Shown here piece by piece: positions 8,259 to 17,744 of a DNA stretch of 64,000 nucleotides; within the stretch, counting starts at the first letter, position 1, and each line of letters opens with the position of its first letter. The translations under genes were made by a program, and so were the position numbers. The DNA lies in NCBI RefSeq assembly GCF_014269185.2, contig NZ_JABWRZ020000001.1, positions 2,319,001-2,383,000 on the forward strand, read 5' to 3'. The notes under the pieces were generated by a model. That model did not search any database. It worked only from the letters and a program-made list of their open reading frames with translations, and was not told the DNA's origin. This DNA is from Pseudomonas oryzicola. GTDB taxonomy: Bacteria > Pseudomonadota > Gammaproteobacteria > Pseudomonadales > Pseudomonadaceae.

Positions 8259-8945
8259 ATGCGCAACCCTAAAACCGAAGTTCTGACCCCATTCAACAGC
8301 CAGCTGATCTTCATCGACCAGCAGCCGCAGATGGCCTTCGGCGTGCAGAGCATCGACCGCCAGACGCTGAAGAACAACACCGTGGCCCTGGCCAAGGCAG
8401 CGAAGATCTTCGACGTGCCCACCACCATCACCACGGTCGAGACCGAGAGTTTTTCCGGGCACACCTACCCGGAGCTGCTCGCGGTGTTCCCGGACGCTCC
8501 GCTGCTGGAGCGCACCTCGATGAACTCCTGGGATGACCAGAAGGTGCGTGACGCGCTCAAGCACAACGGCCGCAACAAGGTGATCGTTTCCGGCCTGTGG
8601 ACTGAGGTGTGCAACACCACCTTCGCCCTGTCGGCAATGCACGATGCCGGTTATGAAATCTACATGGTGGCGGATGCCTCCGGTGGCACCAGCAAGGACG
8701 CCCACGATTACGCCATGCAGCGGATGATCCAGGCGGGCGTGGTGCCGGTGACCTGGCAGCAGGTGCTGCTGGAATGGCAGCGCGACTGGAAGAACCGGGC
8801 CACCTACGATGCCGTGATGGCGCTGGTGAAAGAGCATTCCGGCGCCTACGGCATGGGCGTCGACTACGCCTACACCATGGTGCACAAGGCGCCTGAGCGC
8901 GTTCAGCATGGCCCGACCCTGGCACCGGTCGCGGCCGCTGTCTGA
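8259..8945 (+). CDS. isochorismatase-family cysteine hydrolase (YcaC-like)
   Basis: This is a 228-residue protein with the cysteine-hydrolase fold: catalytic Asp in the first strand (LIFIDQQPQM) and nucleophile Cys in VSGLWTEVCNTTFA. Length and the C-terminal extension (YGMGVDYAYTMVHKAPE) match YcaC-type proteins rather than true isochorismatases. It probably hydrolyses an amide or related C-N bond. The RBS AGAGGA lies 7 nt upstream. Divergent from the RidA-like gene, together they could process an unstable enamine or amide intermediate. Confidence 0.85.
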   Translation: MRNPKTEVLTPFNSQLIFIDQQPQMAFGVQSIDRQTLKNNTVALAKAAKIFDVPTTITTVETESFSGHTYPELLAVFPDAPLLERTSMNSWDDQKVRDALKHNGRNKVIVSGLWTEVCNTTFALSAMHDAGYEIYMVADASGGTSKDAHDYAMQRMIQAGVVPVTWQQVLLEWQRDWKNRATYDAVMALVKEHSGAYGMGVDYAYTMVHKAPERVQHGPTLAPVAAAV

Positions 8946-9039
8946 ACCGTCACCGGTAGCCCCCTGTGACGGGGCTGGTGATCGATGCAAGGGTGCGCCG
9001 CAGCACGCGCACCCGGTTACCGTGTGAATGGGTGAGAAC

Positions 9040-9468
9040 ATGAATAACTCCACCGTGCCGGCCACTGTGCCGGCTCCAACGGCGCCGCTCGGCGCCTGGC
9101 AGGTAGAAGCCGCCAAACAACTCATGCTGGAAAAGCTCGACACCGGTATCTCGGTAGCCGAAGTCGCCGAAGCCTGCGCATTGTCCCGCAGCCACTTCTC
9201 GCGCATGTTCAAGCAACGTACCCGTATGCCCCCGCAGCAATGGCTGCGCGAGCAGCGGGTGATGAAGAGCAAGGCATTGCTGGAAACGTCCACCATGCTG
9301 CTCGTGGACATTGCACTGACGTGCGGCTTCTACGATCAGTCCCACTTCTGCCGGACCTTCTTCAAGACCGAAGGCATGACGCCGCAGAGGTGGCAGCAAC
9401 AGGCGTTCGGGAGTCATCGTCGGCATACAGCGAAACGCACAGCCAGCTATCGACCCTGCGCACAGTAA
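9040..9468 (+). CDS. small AraC-family regulator (DNA-binding domain only)
   Basis: This 142-residue protein is essentially just the AraC/XylS DNA-binding domain: first HTH ISVAEVAEACALSRSHFSRMFKQ, second HTH LLVDIALTCGFYDQSHFCRTFFKTEGMTPQRWQQ. There is no effector domain, so it either acts constitutively or is controlled by its own expression. It follows the hydrolase gene by about 95 bp in the same direction and may regulate it. An alternative ATG at 9028 lacks a ribosome site. Confidence 0.8.
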   Translation: MNNSTVPATVPAPTAPLGAWQVEAAKQLMLEKLDTGISVAEVAEACALSRSHFSRMFKQRTRMPPQQWLREQRVMKSKALLETSTMLLVDIALTCGFYDQSHFCRTFFKTEGMTPQRWQQQAFGSHRRHTAKRTASYRPCAQ

Positions 9469-9542
9469 TGGCACTATGGGGCCTCACAGGAAGAGAGTCC
9501 GGTGCACGTAACCGGATGTCATGCGCACAGGACCAAGGGAAT

Positions 9543-12254
9543 ATGGTTTCGATTCAGGTGGACGGTGAGGACAAGACCGCAACGATCAGCGACTGGACGA
9601 TTCGCTGGAGCGACAAGTACGAAGCCCTGGCACTGACCTGTCATTTTCCGTCTGGGAAAAAATACATCCGCCCGCTCAGTAACTGCAGGGTTTCACCCTC
9701 CCGCGAATTGAGCAATGTGCTGCTGTCCAGGCCCGGCAGCACGATCGTCAAGCCTATCGAAAAGGCCGTGATCTACGGCGAGCGATATGCCGTGGTGCAT
9801 TATCCGGGTACCGACATGCCCTATGTCCACAAGATGGACGGCATCGTCTTTACCGCGCCTACCTCGATCAGGGATACGCCGGTGTTCGCTTATTTCAAGG
9901 CCGTTGCGAGTGCCCGGCAGGCTCAAGCGCAGTCAGAGTCCGATCGTGAAATAGCCAGCAATGTCGTGGCGCAATTGGGCAAACTGCCTGCCAGCGCCAG
10001 CACGGCCTTGCAAGCCTATTGCACCGGGCGTAACGGCACGCTGGCGCCAGGCCAGGGGCTCATTTATCCGTTCGGGCTGAACGAAAGCCAGTACCAGGCT
10101 GTCGAGCGGGCGTTCAGCGCGCAGATCAGCGTGATCGAAGGCCCACCGGGCACTGGCAAGACCCAGACTATCCTCAACATCCTCGCCAACATCCTGTTGC
10201 GCGGACAGACGGTGGCGGTGCTGTCCAACAACAACGCGGCGGTGGCAAACGTCTACGAAAAGTTGGCGAAATGCGGCCTGGACTACCTGGTAGCCAAGCT
10301 TGGCAACAAGGATAACCGCGAGGCCTTTTTCGCCAACCTGCCTGCGTGGCCCTCCAGCACACCCGGGCCGGCACCGTCCCTGGAAGAGATACAGAACTTG
10401 CTGGCCCGCCTGAAGCAGCATCTGCAAGACCACAACCGGGCGGCACAGCTGCAGATCGAACTGGACGAGCTGCTCATCGAGCGGCGCTACCTGCAGCAGT
10501 GGCAGGCAGAAAACGGTGTGCAGGCCACAGGCGCGTTGGACAAGTACGGGCTGACCCCGCGCAAGACGGCCGACCTCATGGCCTACCTGGCGCACCTTGG
10601 CGAGCAGCGCGTTCAGCTCAAGGACCGCATCGAGCTGCTGTTCAAGTTCAGGGTCTTTCGCACCAAGCCGTTCGCCGCGGGCGAGGCGCGCATGGCCGCG
10701 TTCCATGCCCTGCAGATGCATTACTACGACCAGTCGCTGCAGGCTAAGCAAGCCGAGCTGCGGGCGTGCCGTGAGTCCTTGGCGCGTGCCAATTTCACGG
10801 CCTTGCTGGAAGCGCTGACAACAGCATCGATGCAGCATCTGAAGCAGCATCTGCAGGGCCGGGCAGCGCCGCGTGGCAGCTTCGATGGCAAAACCTACCG
10901 CAGCGACTTCGATGCCTTCGTGCAGCGCTTTCCCATTCTGGGCAGCGGCACGCATTCCATCGTCAATTCGATTGCGGCGGGCGCGGTCCTTGACTACGTG
11001 ATCATCGACGAAGCGTCTTTGCAGGACATCGTGCCGGGCATCCTGCCACTGGGCTGCGCCAAGAACCTGATCGTCGTCGGCGACAACCGCCAGTTGCCGC
11101 ACATCCCAGTGAAACTGGGGCTTCAGGCGCCGGCCGAAGCCTACGATTGCGAGCGCCACAGCCTGCTGGACTCGTGTATTGCCGTGTTCCGGGGTGCACT
11201 GCCAAGGACGCTGCTGAAGGAGCATTACCGATGCCACCCCAGGATCATTCAGTTCTGCAACCAGCAGTTCTACGACAATGCACTGGTGCCAATGACCGTG
11301 GATAACGGCGAAGAGCCCCTGCGCCTGGTGCTGACCGCCAAGGGCAACCACGCACGCAAGAACACCAACCTGCGCGAGCTGGAATCGTTGCTGAAGGTGC
11401 TCGAAGATGAGGGGCAGCCTGTCGGCGTGGATGAAGGAGGGCGCGGTTATATCGCCCCGTTCCGGGCCCAGGTCAGCCTCTCCAACACGCACTTGCCGGC
11501 GGACTTCGTCAACGACACCGTGCACAAGTTCCAGGGCCGCGAATGCGACGAGATCGTTTTCTCTACCGTGCTGGACAAGAAGCGCTACAACCAGGCGCAC
11601 AGACGCCTGGATTTCGTCGACGACCCTTGCATGATCAACGTGGCAGTGTCGCGGGCCAAGCATCGCTTCACCCTGGTGACCGGTGACGATGTGTTCACCG
11701 GCAACCATGGCCACCTCGCCGCCTTGATCCGCTATATCAGCTATTACGCGCAGGACGAGCAGATCGTGCGGGCGCCGGTGGTGTCGGCATTCGACTTGTT
11801 GTACCGCGAGTACGACCAGTCCCTGGCACGCCTGAACGCGCGTCTGCGGCCGGAGGATTCACGCTACAAGTCCGAGCAGATCGTCGCGCAGTTGCTGCGC
11901 GAAGCGCTGTCGGCCCCGGCGTGCCAGGCGTTGAAGTACCACACGCAGATCCGCCTGGACAAGCTCGCATCGCCGAGCAACCCCGCCTGGACGGAAACCC
12001 AGCGGGCGTTCATGCGGCGCGCCAGTTGCGATTTCGTGATCTATTTCAAAGTCGGCAAGGCACCGGTAGGGGTGATCGAGGTCGATGGCGGCTATCACGA
12101 CCACCCCGTGCAGGCGGCGCGGGACGCCATGAAGAACGAAATCCTGGCTGGAAGTGGCATTCCCATTCTGCGGCTGCGGACGGTTGAGAGTGACATCGAG
12201 CGCAAACTGCGCGAGTTCCTTGGGCAGTGGGCCGGCCCTGTTCCGGGCGCTTGA
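9543..12254 (+). CDS. SF1 (DNA2/Upf1-like) helicase with C-terminal PD-(D/E)XK-like domain
   Basis: This protein is 903 residues long from the chosen ATG. The N-terminal domain is unassigned. Walker A GPPGTGKT is at about 200-207, a helical insert at 260-420, Walker B DEAS at about 489, then GDNRQLP, the YRCHP motif, HKFQGRE and NVAVSRAKHR (helicase motifs III-VI), defining the Upf1/DNA2 branch of superfamily 1. The last 100 residues have D830 followed by E846-V-D848, a restriction-endonuclease-like pattern as in DUF2726-type domains. A helicase-nuclease fusion suggests DNA repair or defence. Several in-frame starts exist upstream (9468, 9516). The chosen one has AAGGGA very close. Confidence 0.8.
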   Translation: MVSIQVDGEDKTATISDWTIRWSDKYEALALTCHFPSGKKYIRPLSNCRVSPSRELSNVLLSRPGSTIVKPIEKAVIYGERYAVVHYPGTDMPYVHKMDGIVFTAPTSIRDTPVFAYFKAVASARQAQAQSESDREIASNVVAQLGKLPASASTALQAYCTGRNGTLAPGQGLIYPFGLNESQYQAVERAFSAQISVIEGPPGTGKTQTILNILANILLRGQTVAVLSNNNAAVANVYEKLAKCGLDYLVAKLGNKDNREAFFANLPAWPSSTPGPAPSLEEIQNLLARLKQHLQDHNRAAQLQIELDELLIERRYLQQWQAENGVQATGALDKYGLTPRKTADLMAYLAHLGEQRVQLKDRIELLFKFRVFRTKPFAAGEARMAAFHALQMHYYDQSLQAKQAELRACRESLARANFTALLEALTTASMQHLKQHLQGRAAPRGSFDGKTYRSDFDAFVQRFPILGSGTHSIVNSIAAGAVLDYVIIDEASLQDIVPGILPLGCAKNLIVVGDNRQLPHIPVKLGLQAPAEAYDCERHSLLDSCIAVFRGALPRTLLKEHYRCHPRIIQFCNQQFYDNALVPMTVDNGEEPLRLVLTAKGNHARKNTNLRELESLLKVLEDEGQPVGVDEGGRGYIAPFRAQVSLSNTHLPADFVNDTVHKFQGRECDEIVFSTVLDKKRYNQAHRRLDFVDDPCMINVAVSRAKHRFTLVTGDDVFTGNHGHLAALIRYISYYAQDEQIVRAPVVSAFDLLYREYDQSLARLNARLRPEDSRYKSEQIVAQLLREALSAPACQALKYHTQIRLDKLASPSNPAWTETQRAFMRRASCDFVIYFKVGKAPVGVIEVDGGYHDHPVQAARDAMKNEILAGSGIPILRLRTVESDIERKLREFLGQWAGPVPGA

Positions 12255-12281
12255 GCAGCACTGGGCCGGCCCCGGCCGGCA

Positions 12282-13496
12282 TCAGCCCTTGCTCAGGTCA
12301 ACCAATGGCGTCTGCCGCACCTCGGTCTCGCGCCCACCCTGGATCTCGTTCACCTGCTTCAAGGCCTTGTCCACCGCTGGCTTGTCCGCCAACAAGCTGT
12401 AGCGGATGTGGAACTGTTTGTGTTCCTTCGGGCCAATGGTCGGCACCAGGTTCAGTGGCCGCTGGTAACGGCGGTTGTAGGAAAAACTGGTCCCCGGCTC
12501 CAGCCCGGTGACGTAGCCCTGGCCTTGGGTGTCGGTATTCTTCCACAGCGAGAACACCGGCAGTGTGGCGGTATTGAAACCGACCGCAACGCCCAGGTTG
12601 CCAGCCTTGTTGTGCAGCACGGTCAAGGTATCGCCCTTGGCATCGGCATACGGCACCACGTTGTAGACCGTTTCGTCATAGTCCCGGGTTGGTGCACGAT
12701 AGGTCTGCCAGTCGTGCAGGTCGCCCTTGGCCTTGTCGTTGAACGGCGACACCTGTTTCACTGGCGCGGCGAAACGCGCGCCTTGCTCCAGGAACGGCGT
12801 GCTGAAGTTACTGTGGTACAGCGCCTGGTATTCCTTCGCATAGTCGCCATTGTTGGTCAGCGTGTCGTTGACGGTGAACGTCACGCTGCCGGGTTCGGTG
12901 ACCACTTCGGTGGCGACGGTGAAGTCGACCTTCTTGAATGCCTGTTCTTTCAGTTCGCCACGCAAGCTGATGGCGTACGGTGGTTGTTCATCGATGTGCA
13001 GGGTGACTTTGTTGGCGGGAATGTTGGCGGCCCGGCCGTGCAGGGTCAGCAGTTCGCCATTGTCGATGCCAGGGTGGCCGACCCATTCGTAACCGCAGCG
13101 GGTGACCAGCTCGTTGAAGCCTTCCAGCCAACCCAGGCCATTGCGCCCGTTGAGTTCGATGAAGGATGGATTGACCACTTCCTTGACCGGTGAATCCCAG
13201 CCCAGGCGCACAGTACCGACCGAGGCCTGCAAAATATTCATCCCGCGCGTCGGCACGACCGACAGTTTCATCGTGCCGTTATCGATGTCGACGATGCTGA
13301 CACCTTCCTGCCGTCCCCCGTGCAAGGTGCGCAAGGTAACGCTGAAGGGCTTGTCGGTTTTCACGCCCAGTTGCTGGCTGGTGATCTGCCAGTTCTGGGC
13401 AGCCTTGTCGGTGTCGAGCAGGACATAATCCCAGGCCATGGCGTGGGAGGTCGCGCACAGGGCGCTAAGCGCAACGAAGCGTTTGAGGGGAAACAT
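12282..13496 (-). CDS. periplasmic aldose 1-epimerase-family (DUF4432) protein
   Basis: This 404-residue protein has a signal peptide (FPLKRFVALSALCATSHAMA). The mature part is a beta-rich galactose-mutarotase-like fold with DUF4432 features: VVPTRGMNIL, GFNELVTRCG, LTLHGRAAN and a central LYHSNFSTPFL. These proteins bind or epimerise sugars. Substrate unknown. The preferred Met has AAAGG about 9 nt upstream, and the upstream in-frame Met would bury the signal peptide. It is convergent with the helicase. Confidence 0.75.
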   Translation of the reverse strand: MFPLKRFVALSALCATSHAMAWDYVLLDTDKAAQNWQITSQQLGVKTDKPFSVTLRTLHGGRQEGVSIVDIDNGTMKLSVVPTRGMNILQASVGTVRLGWDSPVKEVVNPSFIELNGRNGLGWLEGFNELVTRCGYEWVGHPGIDNGELLTLHGRAANIPANKVTLHIDEQPPYAISLRGELKEQAFKKVDFTVATEVVTEPGSVTFTVNDTLTNNGDYAKEYQALYHSNFSTPFLEQGARFAAPVKQVSPFNDKAKGDLHDWQTYRAPTRDYDETVYNVVPYADAKGDTLTVLHNKAGNLGVAVGFNTATLPVFSLWKNTDTQGQGYVTGLEPGTSFSYNRRYQRPLNLVPTIGPKEHKQFHIRYSLLADKPAVDKALKQVNEIQGGRETEVRQTPLVDLSKG

Positions 13497-13601
13497 GGGC
13501 AGCAGCCTTTCTTGGAATTGTGCCCATTTTATAGACCTACAAAAACGTTTCAGCAAGCGTGCTAAACGGTACTTTCGCCGAAACCCTGGGCCGCAGTGCC
13601 C

Positions 13602-13982
13602 TCACGCTCTGCTACCGATGCAGCCCTCGCGCCTGAGCAATTCGAGGTCCTTCGGTTTCACTGGCGCCTGGTTGAGCTCATCGCCGCTGAACCAGCGGCA
13701 TTCCACGATCTCGTGCGAGGGATGGGGCGTCATCCCGGGCGACACGGCCATTCGATAAAGCCAGTGTTCTTCGGCATCGAATACATGGTGGCCGAGGAAC
13801 TGCGCATCGAGCATTTCCAGGCTCGTCTCTTCGCGCAATTCCCGCCGGGCTGCATCGAGCTGGGTTTCCCCGGGATCGATCTTGCCACCGGGCAATGACC
13901 ATTCGCCGGTCGCCTTGCGCACCAGCAGAACCTTGCCAGCTTGCAGGCACATGACGGTCGAGTGACGTTCCTTGCTGGTCAT
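13602..13982 (-). CDS. Nudix hydrolase
   Basis: This protein is 126 residues long with a canonical Nudix box (G-x5-E-x7-REL-REET: GGKIDPGETQLDAARRELRE). It hydrolyses a nucleoside diphosphate linked to another moiety, and could be a housecleaning enzyme. The start is fixed by GGAGG 8 nt upstream. It lies downstream of the OPT transporter gene on the same strand, 75 bp away. Confidence 0.88.
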   Translation of the reverse strand: MTSKERHSTVMCLQAGKVLLVRKATGEWSLPGGKIDPGETQLDAARRELREETSLEMLDAQFLGHHVFDAEEHWLYRMAVSPGMTPHPSHEIVECRWFSGDELNQAPVKPKDLELLRREGCIGSRA

Positions 13983-14057
13983 GTTCAGTACCTCCTGCAG
14001 AGGAGGCCACAAAACGGCAGGCAAAGTTCCAACGCAACGTCGGAACGGCACCAACGG

Positions 14058-15815
14058 TTACAGCGCCCGCACCATTTCCCAGAACGACGCGCCCACCCCG
14101 GTAATGCTTTCCCCGGCAATCAGCCCCGCTGCGGCGGTGATCGCGAACCGCTCGGTAACGCTCGGCCACCGGCAACCGACCAGCCAGGTGAGCAGCGCGC
14201 CAAGCCCCATCATCATGCTGATCGACGCCGGTAATATGAATGCCAGCCCCAGCGCGGCGGTGCTCGGCAGCCAGCGCGCCGCCCGGTGCGGCAGCAGGCT
14301 GTCGAGGGCACCCAGCAGCATGCCTGCCGCGCTACCCGCGACGATCGCCCAACGCAGCGCCGGCGACAGCGCCCCCAGCCCCTGCGTCAAGGTCTGGGCC
14401 ACGGCCTTCCAGGTTGCCACGGCGGGTGCAGGCCATTGCGCGGTGAGCAGTTGGGCCTGCGGGTCGGGAATCAGCATCCGGTACACCAGCACGGCCACCA
14501 CGCTGCCGATGAAGATGCCGATGCACTGCGCAATCAGTTGCCGATGCGGCGTTGCGCCGATCGCCTGGCCAACCTTGAAGTCGTTCATCAGGTCGGTGGA
14601 TTGCCCGGCCGCGCCACCAGCCGTGTTGGCGCTCATCAGGTTGATCGCCACCTGGCCCGGGGCGACCAGGCCGAAGCTAAGCTGCGACAGTTTGCCGATG
14701 GCGCCGATCGGCGCAATACCGGTGGCGCCAACCACACGCGCAGCGACCACGGCAAGGCACACCGCCAGGGGAATGCTCAATAGCGCCATCCACCAGTCGA
14801 TGCCGAACAGCAACGCCTGTAGCGCTACCACCAGGACCATGGACAACAGCAGCCCGGCAGCCGGCGTCAGGGAAAACCGCATCCGCGCGCGCTCGCCCTT
14901 GTGTTGCCGCAGTTCGGTGGGCCTTTGCCGGGGCATCTGCAACAGGCGAACCGACAGTGAGGTCAGGGTTGCGCATACCATCAGGCTGACCCCGGGCCAC
15001 AGCAGCCATTCCACCAGCGCCGCGAACTGAGGGCCGCTGGCGTTCGGCGCCAGCACCACCAGCGCATGTTCGATCAGCCACGGAGCCAGCCCGCCCCAGG
15101 CCAGTGCGGCACCGAGCAGCAACGTCAGGCCCACGCGAATGCCGATGATGCCGCCGAAACCGACCAGCATCAGCGAAGGGTCGAGGGTGAAGGTCAGGCG
15201 CTCGAGCACCGGCGTGGGGGCCCAGCGCGGTATCGCCCAGACGAAGCCGTCGATCCACTTCACCAACCCCGACAGCAACGCGGCGCTGCACAGCACCTTG
15301 ATCCGCATCATGGCTTCGTGGCCTTGCTGGTAGATCTGCTGCAAAGTCTCCAGGGTCGCCATGCCCTCCGGGAATTTCAGGCCATGGTCATCGAGCAGGG
15401 TGGGGCGCAGATACCAGGCAATCCAGATGCCGAGGAAACTTACCGAGAACACCCAGGCCATCATCGGCAACGGGTCCAGCTGGTGGCCGGTGAGCAGGGT
15501 ATAGGCAGGGATCGGCGCCACCAGCCCGCCGGAAACGATGGACGCGGCGGCCGAGGCGACGGTCTGGTTGATGTTGCTTTCGTGCAGCGTCCACACCGGC
15601 CGGCCCTTGCTGCGCCCTGGCAGGCTCTGCCACACGGCGAAGCCGACCAGCAAGGCAATGATCGACATGTTGAATGACCAGCCGATCCGGAGGCCCGCGT
15701 ACACATTCGAGGGCGTCAGCAGGATGCCCAGCGCGATGCCGGTGAGCACCGCGCGCAGGCTCAGCTCACGCTCGACGCGAACCCGCGGCAGGGCGGTGGA
15801 GGGGGCATGTCCCAT
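14058..15815 (-). CDS. OPT-family oligopeptide/metallophore transporter
   Basis: This 585-residue, highly hydrophobic protein has about 14-16 membrane segments. The opening ELSLRAVLTGIALGILLTPSNVYAGLRIGW is the typical first segment of bacterial OPT transporters, and NIGKLSQ-like and STDLMNDFKVG motifs occur centrally (IGKLSQLSFG, QSTDLMNDFKVGQ). OPT proteins import oligopeptides or metal-peptide chelates by proton symport. AAGGA lies 6 nt upstream of the chosen start. An in-frame upstream Met lacks a ribosome site. Confidence 0.85.
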   Translation of the reverse strand: MGHAPSTALPRVRVERELSLRAVLTGIALGILLTPSNVYAGLRIGWSFNMSIIALLVGFAVWQSLPGRSKGRPVWTLHESNINQTVASAAASIVSGGLVAPIPAYTLLTGHQLDPLPMMAWVFSVSFLGIWIAWYLRPTLLDDHGLKFPEGMATLETLQQIYQQGHEAMMRIKVLCSAALLSGLVKWIDGFVWAIPRWAPTPVLERLTFTLDPSLMLVGFGGIIGIRVGLTLLLGAALAWGGLAPWLIEHALVVLAPNASGPQFAALVEWLLWPGVSLMVCATLTSLSVRLLQMPRQRPTELRQHKGERARMRFSLTPAAGLLLSMVLVVALQALLFGIDWWMALLSIPLAVCLAVVAARVVGATGIAPIGAIGKLSQLSFGLVAPGQVAINLMSANTAGGAAGQSTDLMNDFKVGQAIGATPHRQLIAQCIGIFIGSVVAVLVYRMLIPDPQAQLLTAQWPAPAVATWKAVAQTLTQGLGALSPALRWAIVAGSAAGMLLGALDSLLPHRAARWLPSTAALGLAFILPASISMMMGLGALLTWLVGCRWPSVTERFAITAAAGLIAGESITGVGASFWEMVRAL

Positions 15816-15916
15816 GGCAATCCTTTGTCGGAGCGGCAAGCGCGCTTTGCACAACTGAGCCCCGCTTGCCGCAAAGGTTCACTGGCGCTTGCGGTTGCGC
15901 CAGCGGCAGCCTTCGC

Positions 15917-16687
15917 TCACCACTCGATGCGCTGGCCATCCCAGCCCCAGAAGCTGCCACTCTCGGCCGGCCCAAGCCGCCCCACCAGCTCGATCAGGCA
16001 CTGTGCGGCAAACGCCGGGGTAAACAGTTTGCCCGCCGGCACGTTGCCTTGAAACGGCCGCGACAGCCGGGTATCGGTGGTGCCCGGATGCACGGCCAGT
16101 ACGGTAGCGGCCGGGTTCAGGCGTTTCAGCTCGATGCTGGCCGTGTGCAGCAACTGGTTCAATGCCGCCTTGCTGGCGCGGTAGCTGTACCAGCCACCCA
16201 GCCGGTTGTCGCTGATCGAGCCGACCCGGGCCGACAGTGCGGCGAACGTGGCGGGCTGCCGGCGCAGCAGCGGCAGCAGGTGCTTGAGCAACAGCAGCGG
16301 CGCGAACGCATTGGTGGTGAAGCTGGCCTGCAGGCCGGCCAGGTCCAGTTGCGCCAGTGACTTTTCTGCCTTGCTGGCTTCCTGATGGAGAATGCCCAGC
16401 GTACTGACCACCAGGTGCAGGTGCTCGGAGCCGTGGCCCACCTGGCGTGCCAGGGCCGCAAGTGCCTGCTCGTCGCGGGCATCGCAATCCACCAGCGCCA
16501 CTCGCCCAGCGTGCTGCCTGGCCAGGGCCAGCAGCGCATCATTGCTGCTGGCCTGACGCGACACGGCCCAGACCTGGCGCACATCGTCGCGCGCCAGCAA
16601 GGCCGTGCACAGCGCCAGGCCGATGCCCTGGCTGGCGCCGCATAGCAGTACATTGGCCTGGCCCGCCAGCCCGGGGATGAGCTTCAT
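15917..16687 (-). CDS. short-chain dehydrogenase/reductase (CsgA-like)
   Basis: A 256-residue Rossmann-fold protein with the glycine motif GASQGIG and catalytic Tyr-x-x-x-Lys (YRASK), preceded by the active-site Ser region (AALSARVGSI). Such SDRs resemble the C-factor group and reduce carbonyls with NAD(P)H. The substrate is unknown. Its ATG overlaps the stop of the upstream 5'-nucleotidase gene by 4 nt (ATGA), so the two are co-translated. Confidence 0.85.
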   Translation of the reverse strand: MKLIPGLAGQANVLLCGASQGIGLALCTALLARDDVRQVWAVSRQASSNDALLALARQHAGRVALVDCDARDEQALAALARQVGHGSEHLHLVVSTLGILHQEASKAEKSLAQLDLAGLQASFTTNAFAPLLLLKHLLPLLRRQPATFAALSARVGSISDNRLGGWYSYRASKAALNQLLHTASIELKRLNPAATVLAVHPGTTDTRLSRPFQGNVPAGKLFTPAFAAQCLIELVGRLGPAESGSFWGWDGQRIEW

Positions 16688-17649
16688 GCAACACCTTCCG
16701 GCGGCGAGACCGGCGCTGAAAGTACCTTGTTCGCCACACCGAACGGCACATGCACCATCGGCAGATTGCCTGCCGAAGACTGCAGGTGGCTACGCTGGTC
16801 ATCGAAGAACACATGCGGCTTGAGGATCGACAACACCCTGGGCTTCTCCATCCCGCCGAGGAAGAAACACTCATCCGGCGATACGCCCCAGTTCTTCAAG
16901 GTAGTCACCACCCGCTCATGCGAAGGCGCGTTGCGTGCCGTGACGATCGCGATGCGCAAGATCCGTTTGTACGTCGGGTCTTCGGCCAGTTTGCGGTCTT
17001 CCAGCATGCGTATCAGCGAAAGCTTGCGGTACAGGTCGGCCAGCGGCCCCGGCGCGTGCGGGGTGGCCATGTGCATGCGCTCATGCTTCTGGAAGTCGTC
17101 CAGGCTGTTGTCACGCTTGTACACGCTCTCCGCTTCGTCGTCGGCGATTACCCCGTCGAAGTCGAAGGCCACCCGCAACTCGGTGTCGATCTCGTCATCG
17201 TAGATACGCGTCGGCAGCACCCGCCCGGCGGGGTAGTTGGCGTCGATCGCCTTCTGCACGTCTTCCTCGTTGGCGCTGAGAAACAGTGAGGCATTGAACG
17301 CCGGAATGTACTCGTAAGGTGAACGGCCAGACATGAACGCCGCGCGGGTGATGTCCAGCTGGTAGTGGTCGATCGAGCGAAACACCCGCAGGCCGGTTTC
17401 CGGCGAGTTGCGCGACAGCAGCACCACTTCCACCGGCAACTGCTCGGGGAACGCCTGGTTGATGCTGAGGAAGCGCCGGATGAACGGGAATGCCACGCCC
17501 TTGGGCAACGGTTCGTCCAGGTTCTGCTGCTGGTGCTGGCGGTAAGCCTCGACGCCCTGGGCCTGGTAGATGTCATCCGAGACGCTGAGGTCGAACAGCG
17601 CGCTCGAAGCCACGCCGATGACCAGCTTCTGTTCGATGGGGTAGGGCAT
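16684..17649 (-). CDS. 5'-nucleotidase (cytosolic IA-like, PF06189 type)
   Basis: This 321-residue protein matches the cytosolic 5'-nucleotidase family found in bacteria. It has VGVASSALFDL-like opening (IGVASSALFDLS), FRSIDHYQLDITRAAFMSGRSP, and a HAD-type phosphatase core with DFDGVIADD and IVTARNAPSHERV. It would dephosphorylate nucleoside monophosphates. AGGAG is 7 nt upstream of the chosen start. It forms an operon with the SDR gene through a 4-nt overlap. Confidence 0.85.
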   Translation of the reverse strand: MPYPIEQKLVIGVASSALFDLSVSDDIYQAQGVEAYRQHQQQNLDEPLPKGVAFPFIRRFLSINQAFPEQLPVEVVLLSRNSPETGLRVFRSIDHYQLDITRAAFMSGRSPYEYIPAFNASLFLSANEEDVQKAIDANYPAGRVLPTRIYDDEIDTELRVAFDFDGVIADDEAESVYKRDNSLDDFQKHERMHMATPHAPGPLADLYRKLSLIRMLEDRKLAEDPTYKRILRIAIVTARNAPSHERVVTTLKNWGVSPDECFFLGGMEKPRVLSILKPHVFFDDQRSHLQSSAGNLPMVHVPFGVANKVLSAPVSPPEGVA

Positions 17650-17744
17650 GAAGCAACTCCTGAGCCTGTGCTGAAGGCAAGTGTACCCTGTGGGCGCGGA
17701 TTCACCCGCCAAGGATCCTTTTACAGGGTGCGCGCGAGGCTGTG

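Noticed and set aside
9933..11714. 593-codon open frame on the minus strand
   Set aside because: Antisense to the helicase gene. Composition (very His/Gln/Arg/Val rich, no domain) is typical of frame shadows in GC-rich DNA.
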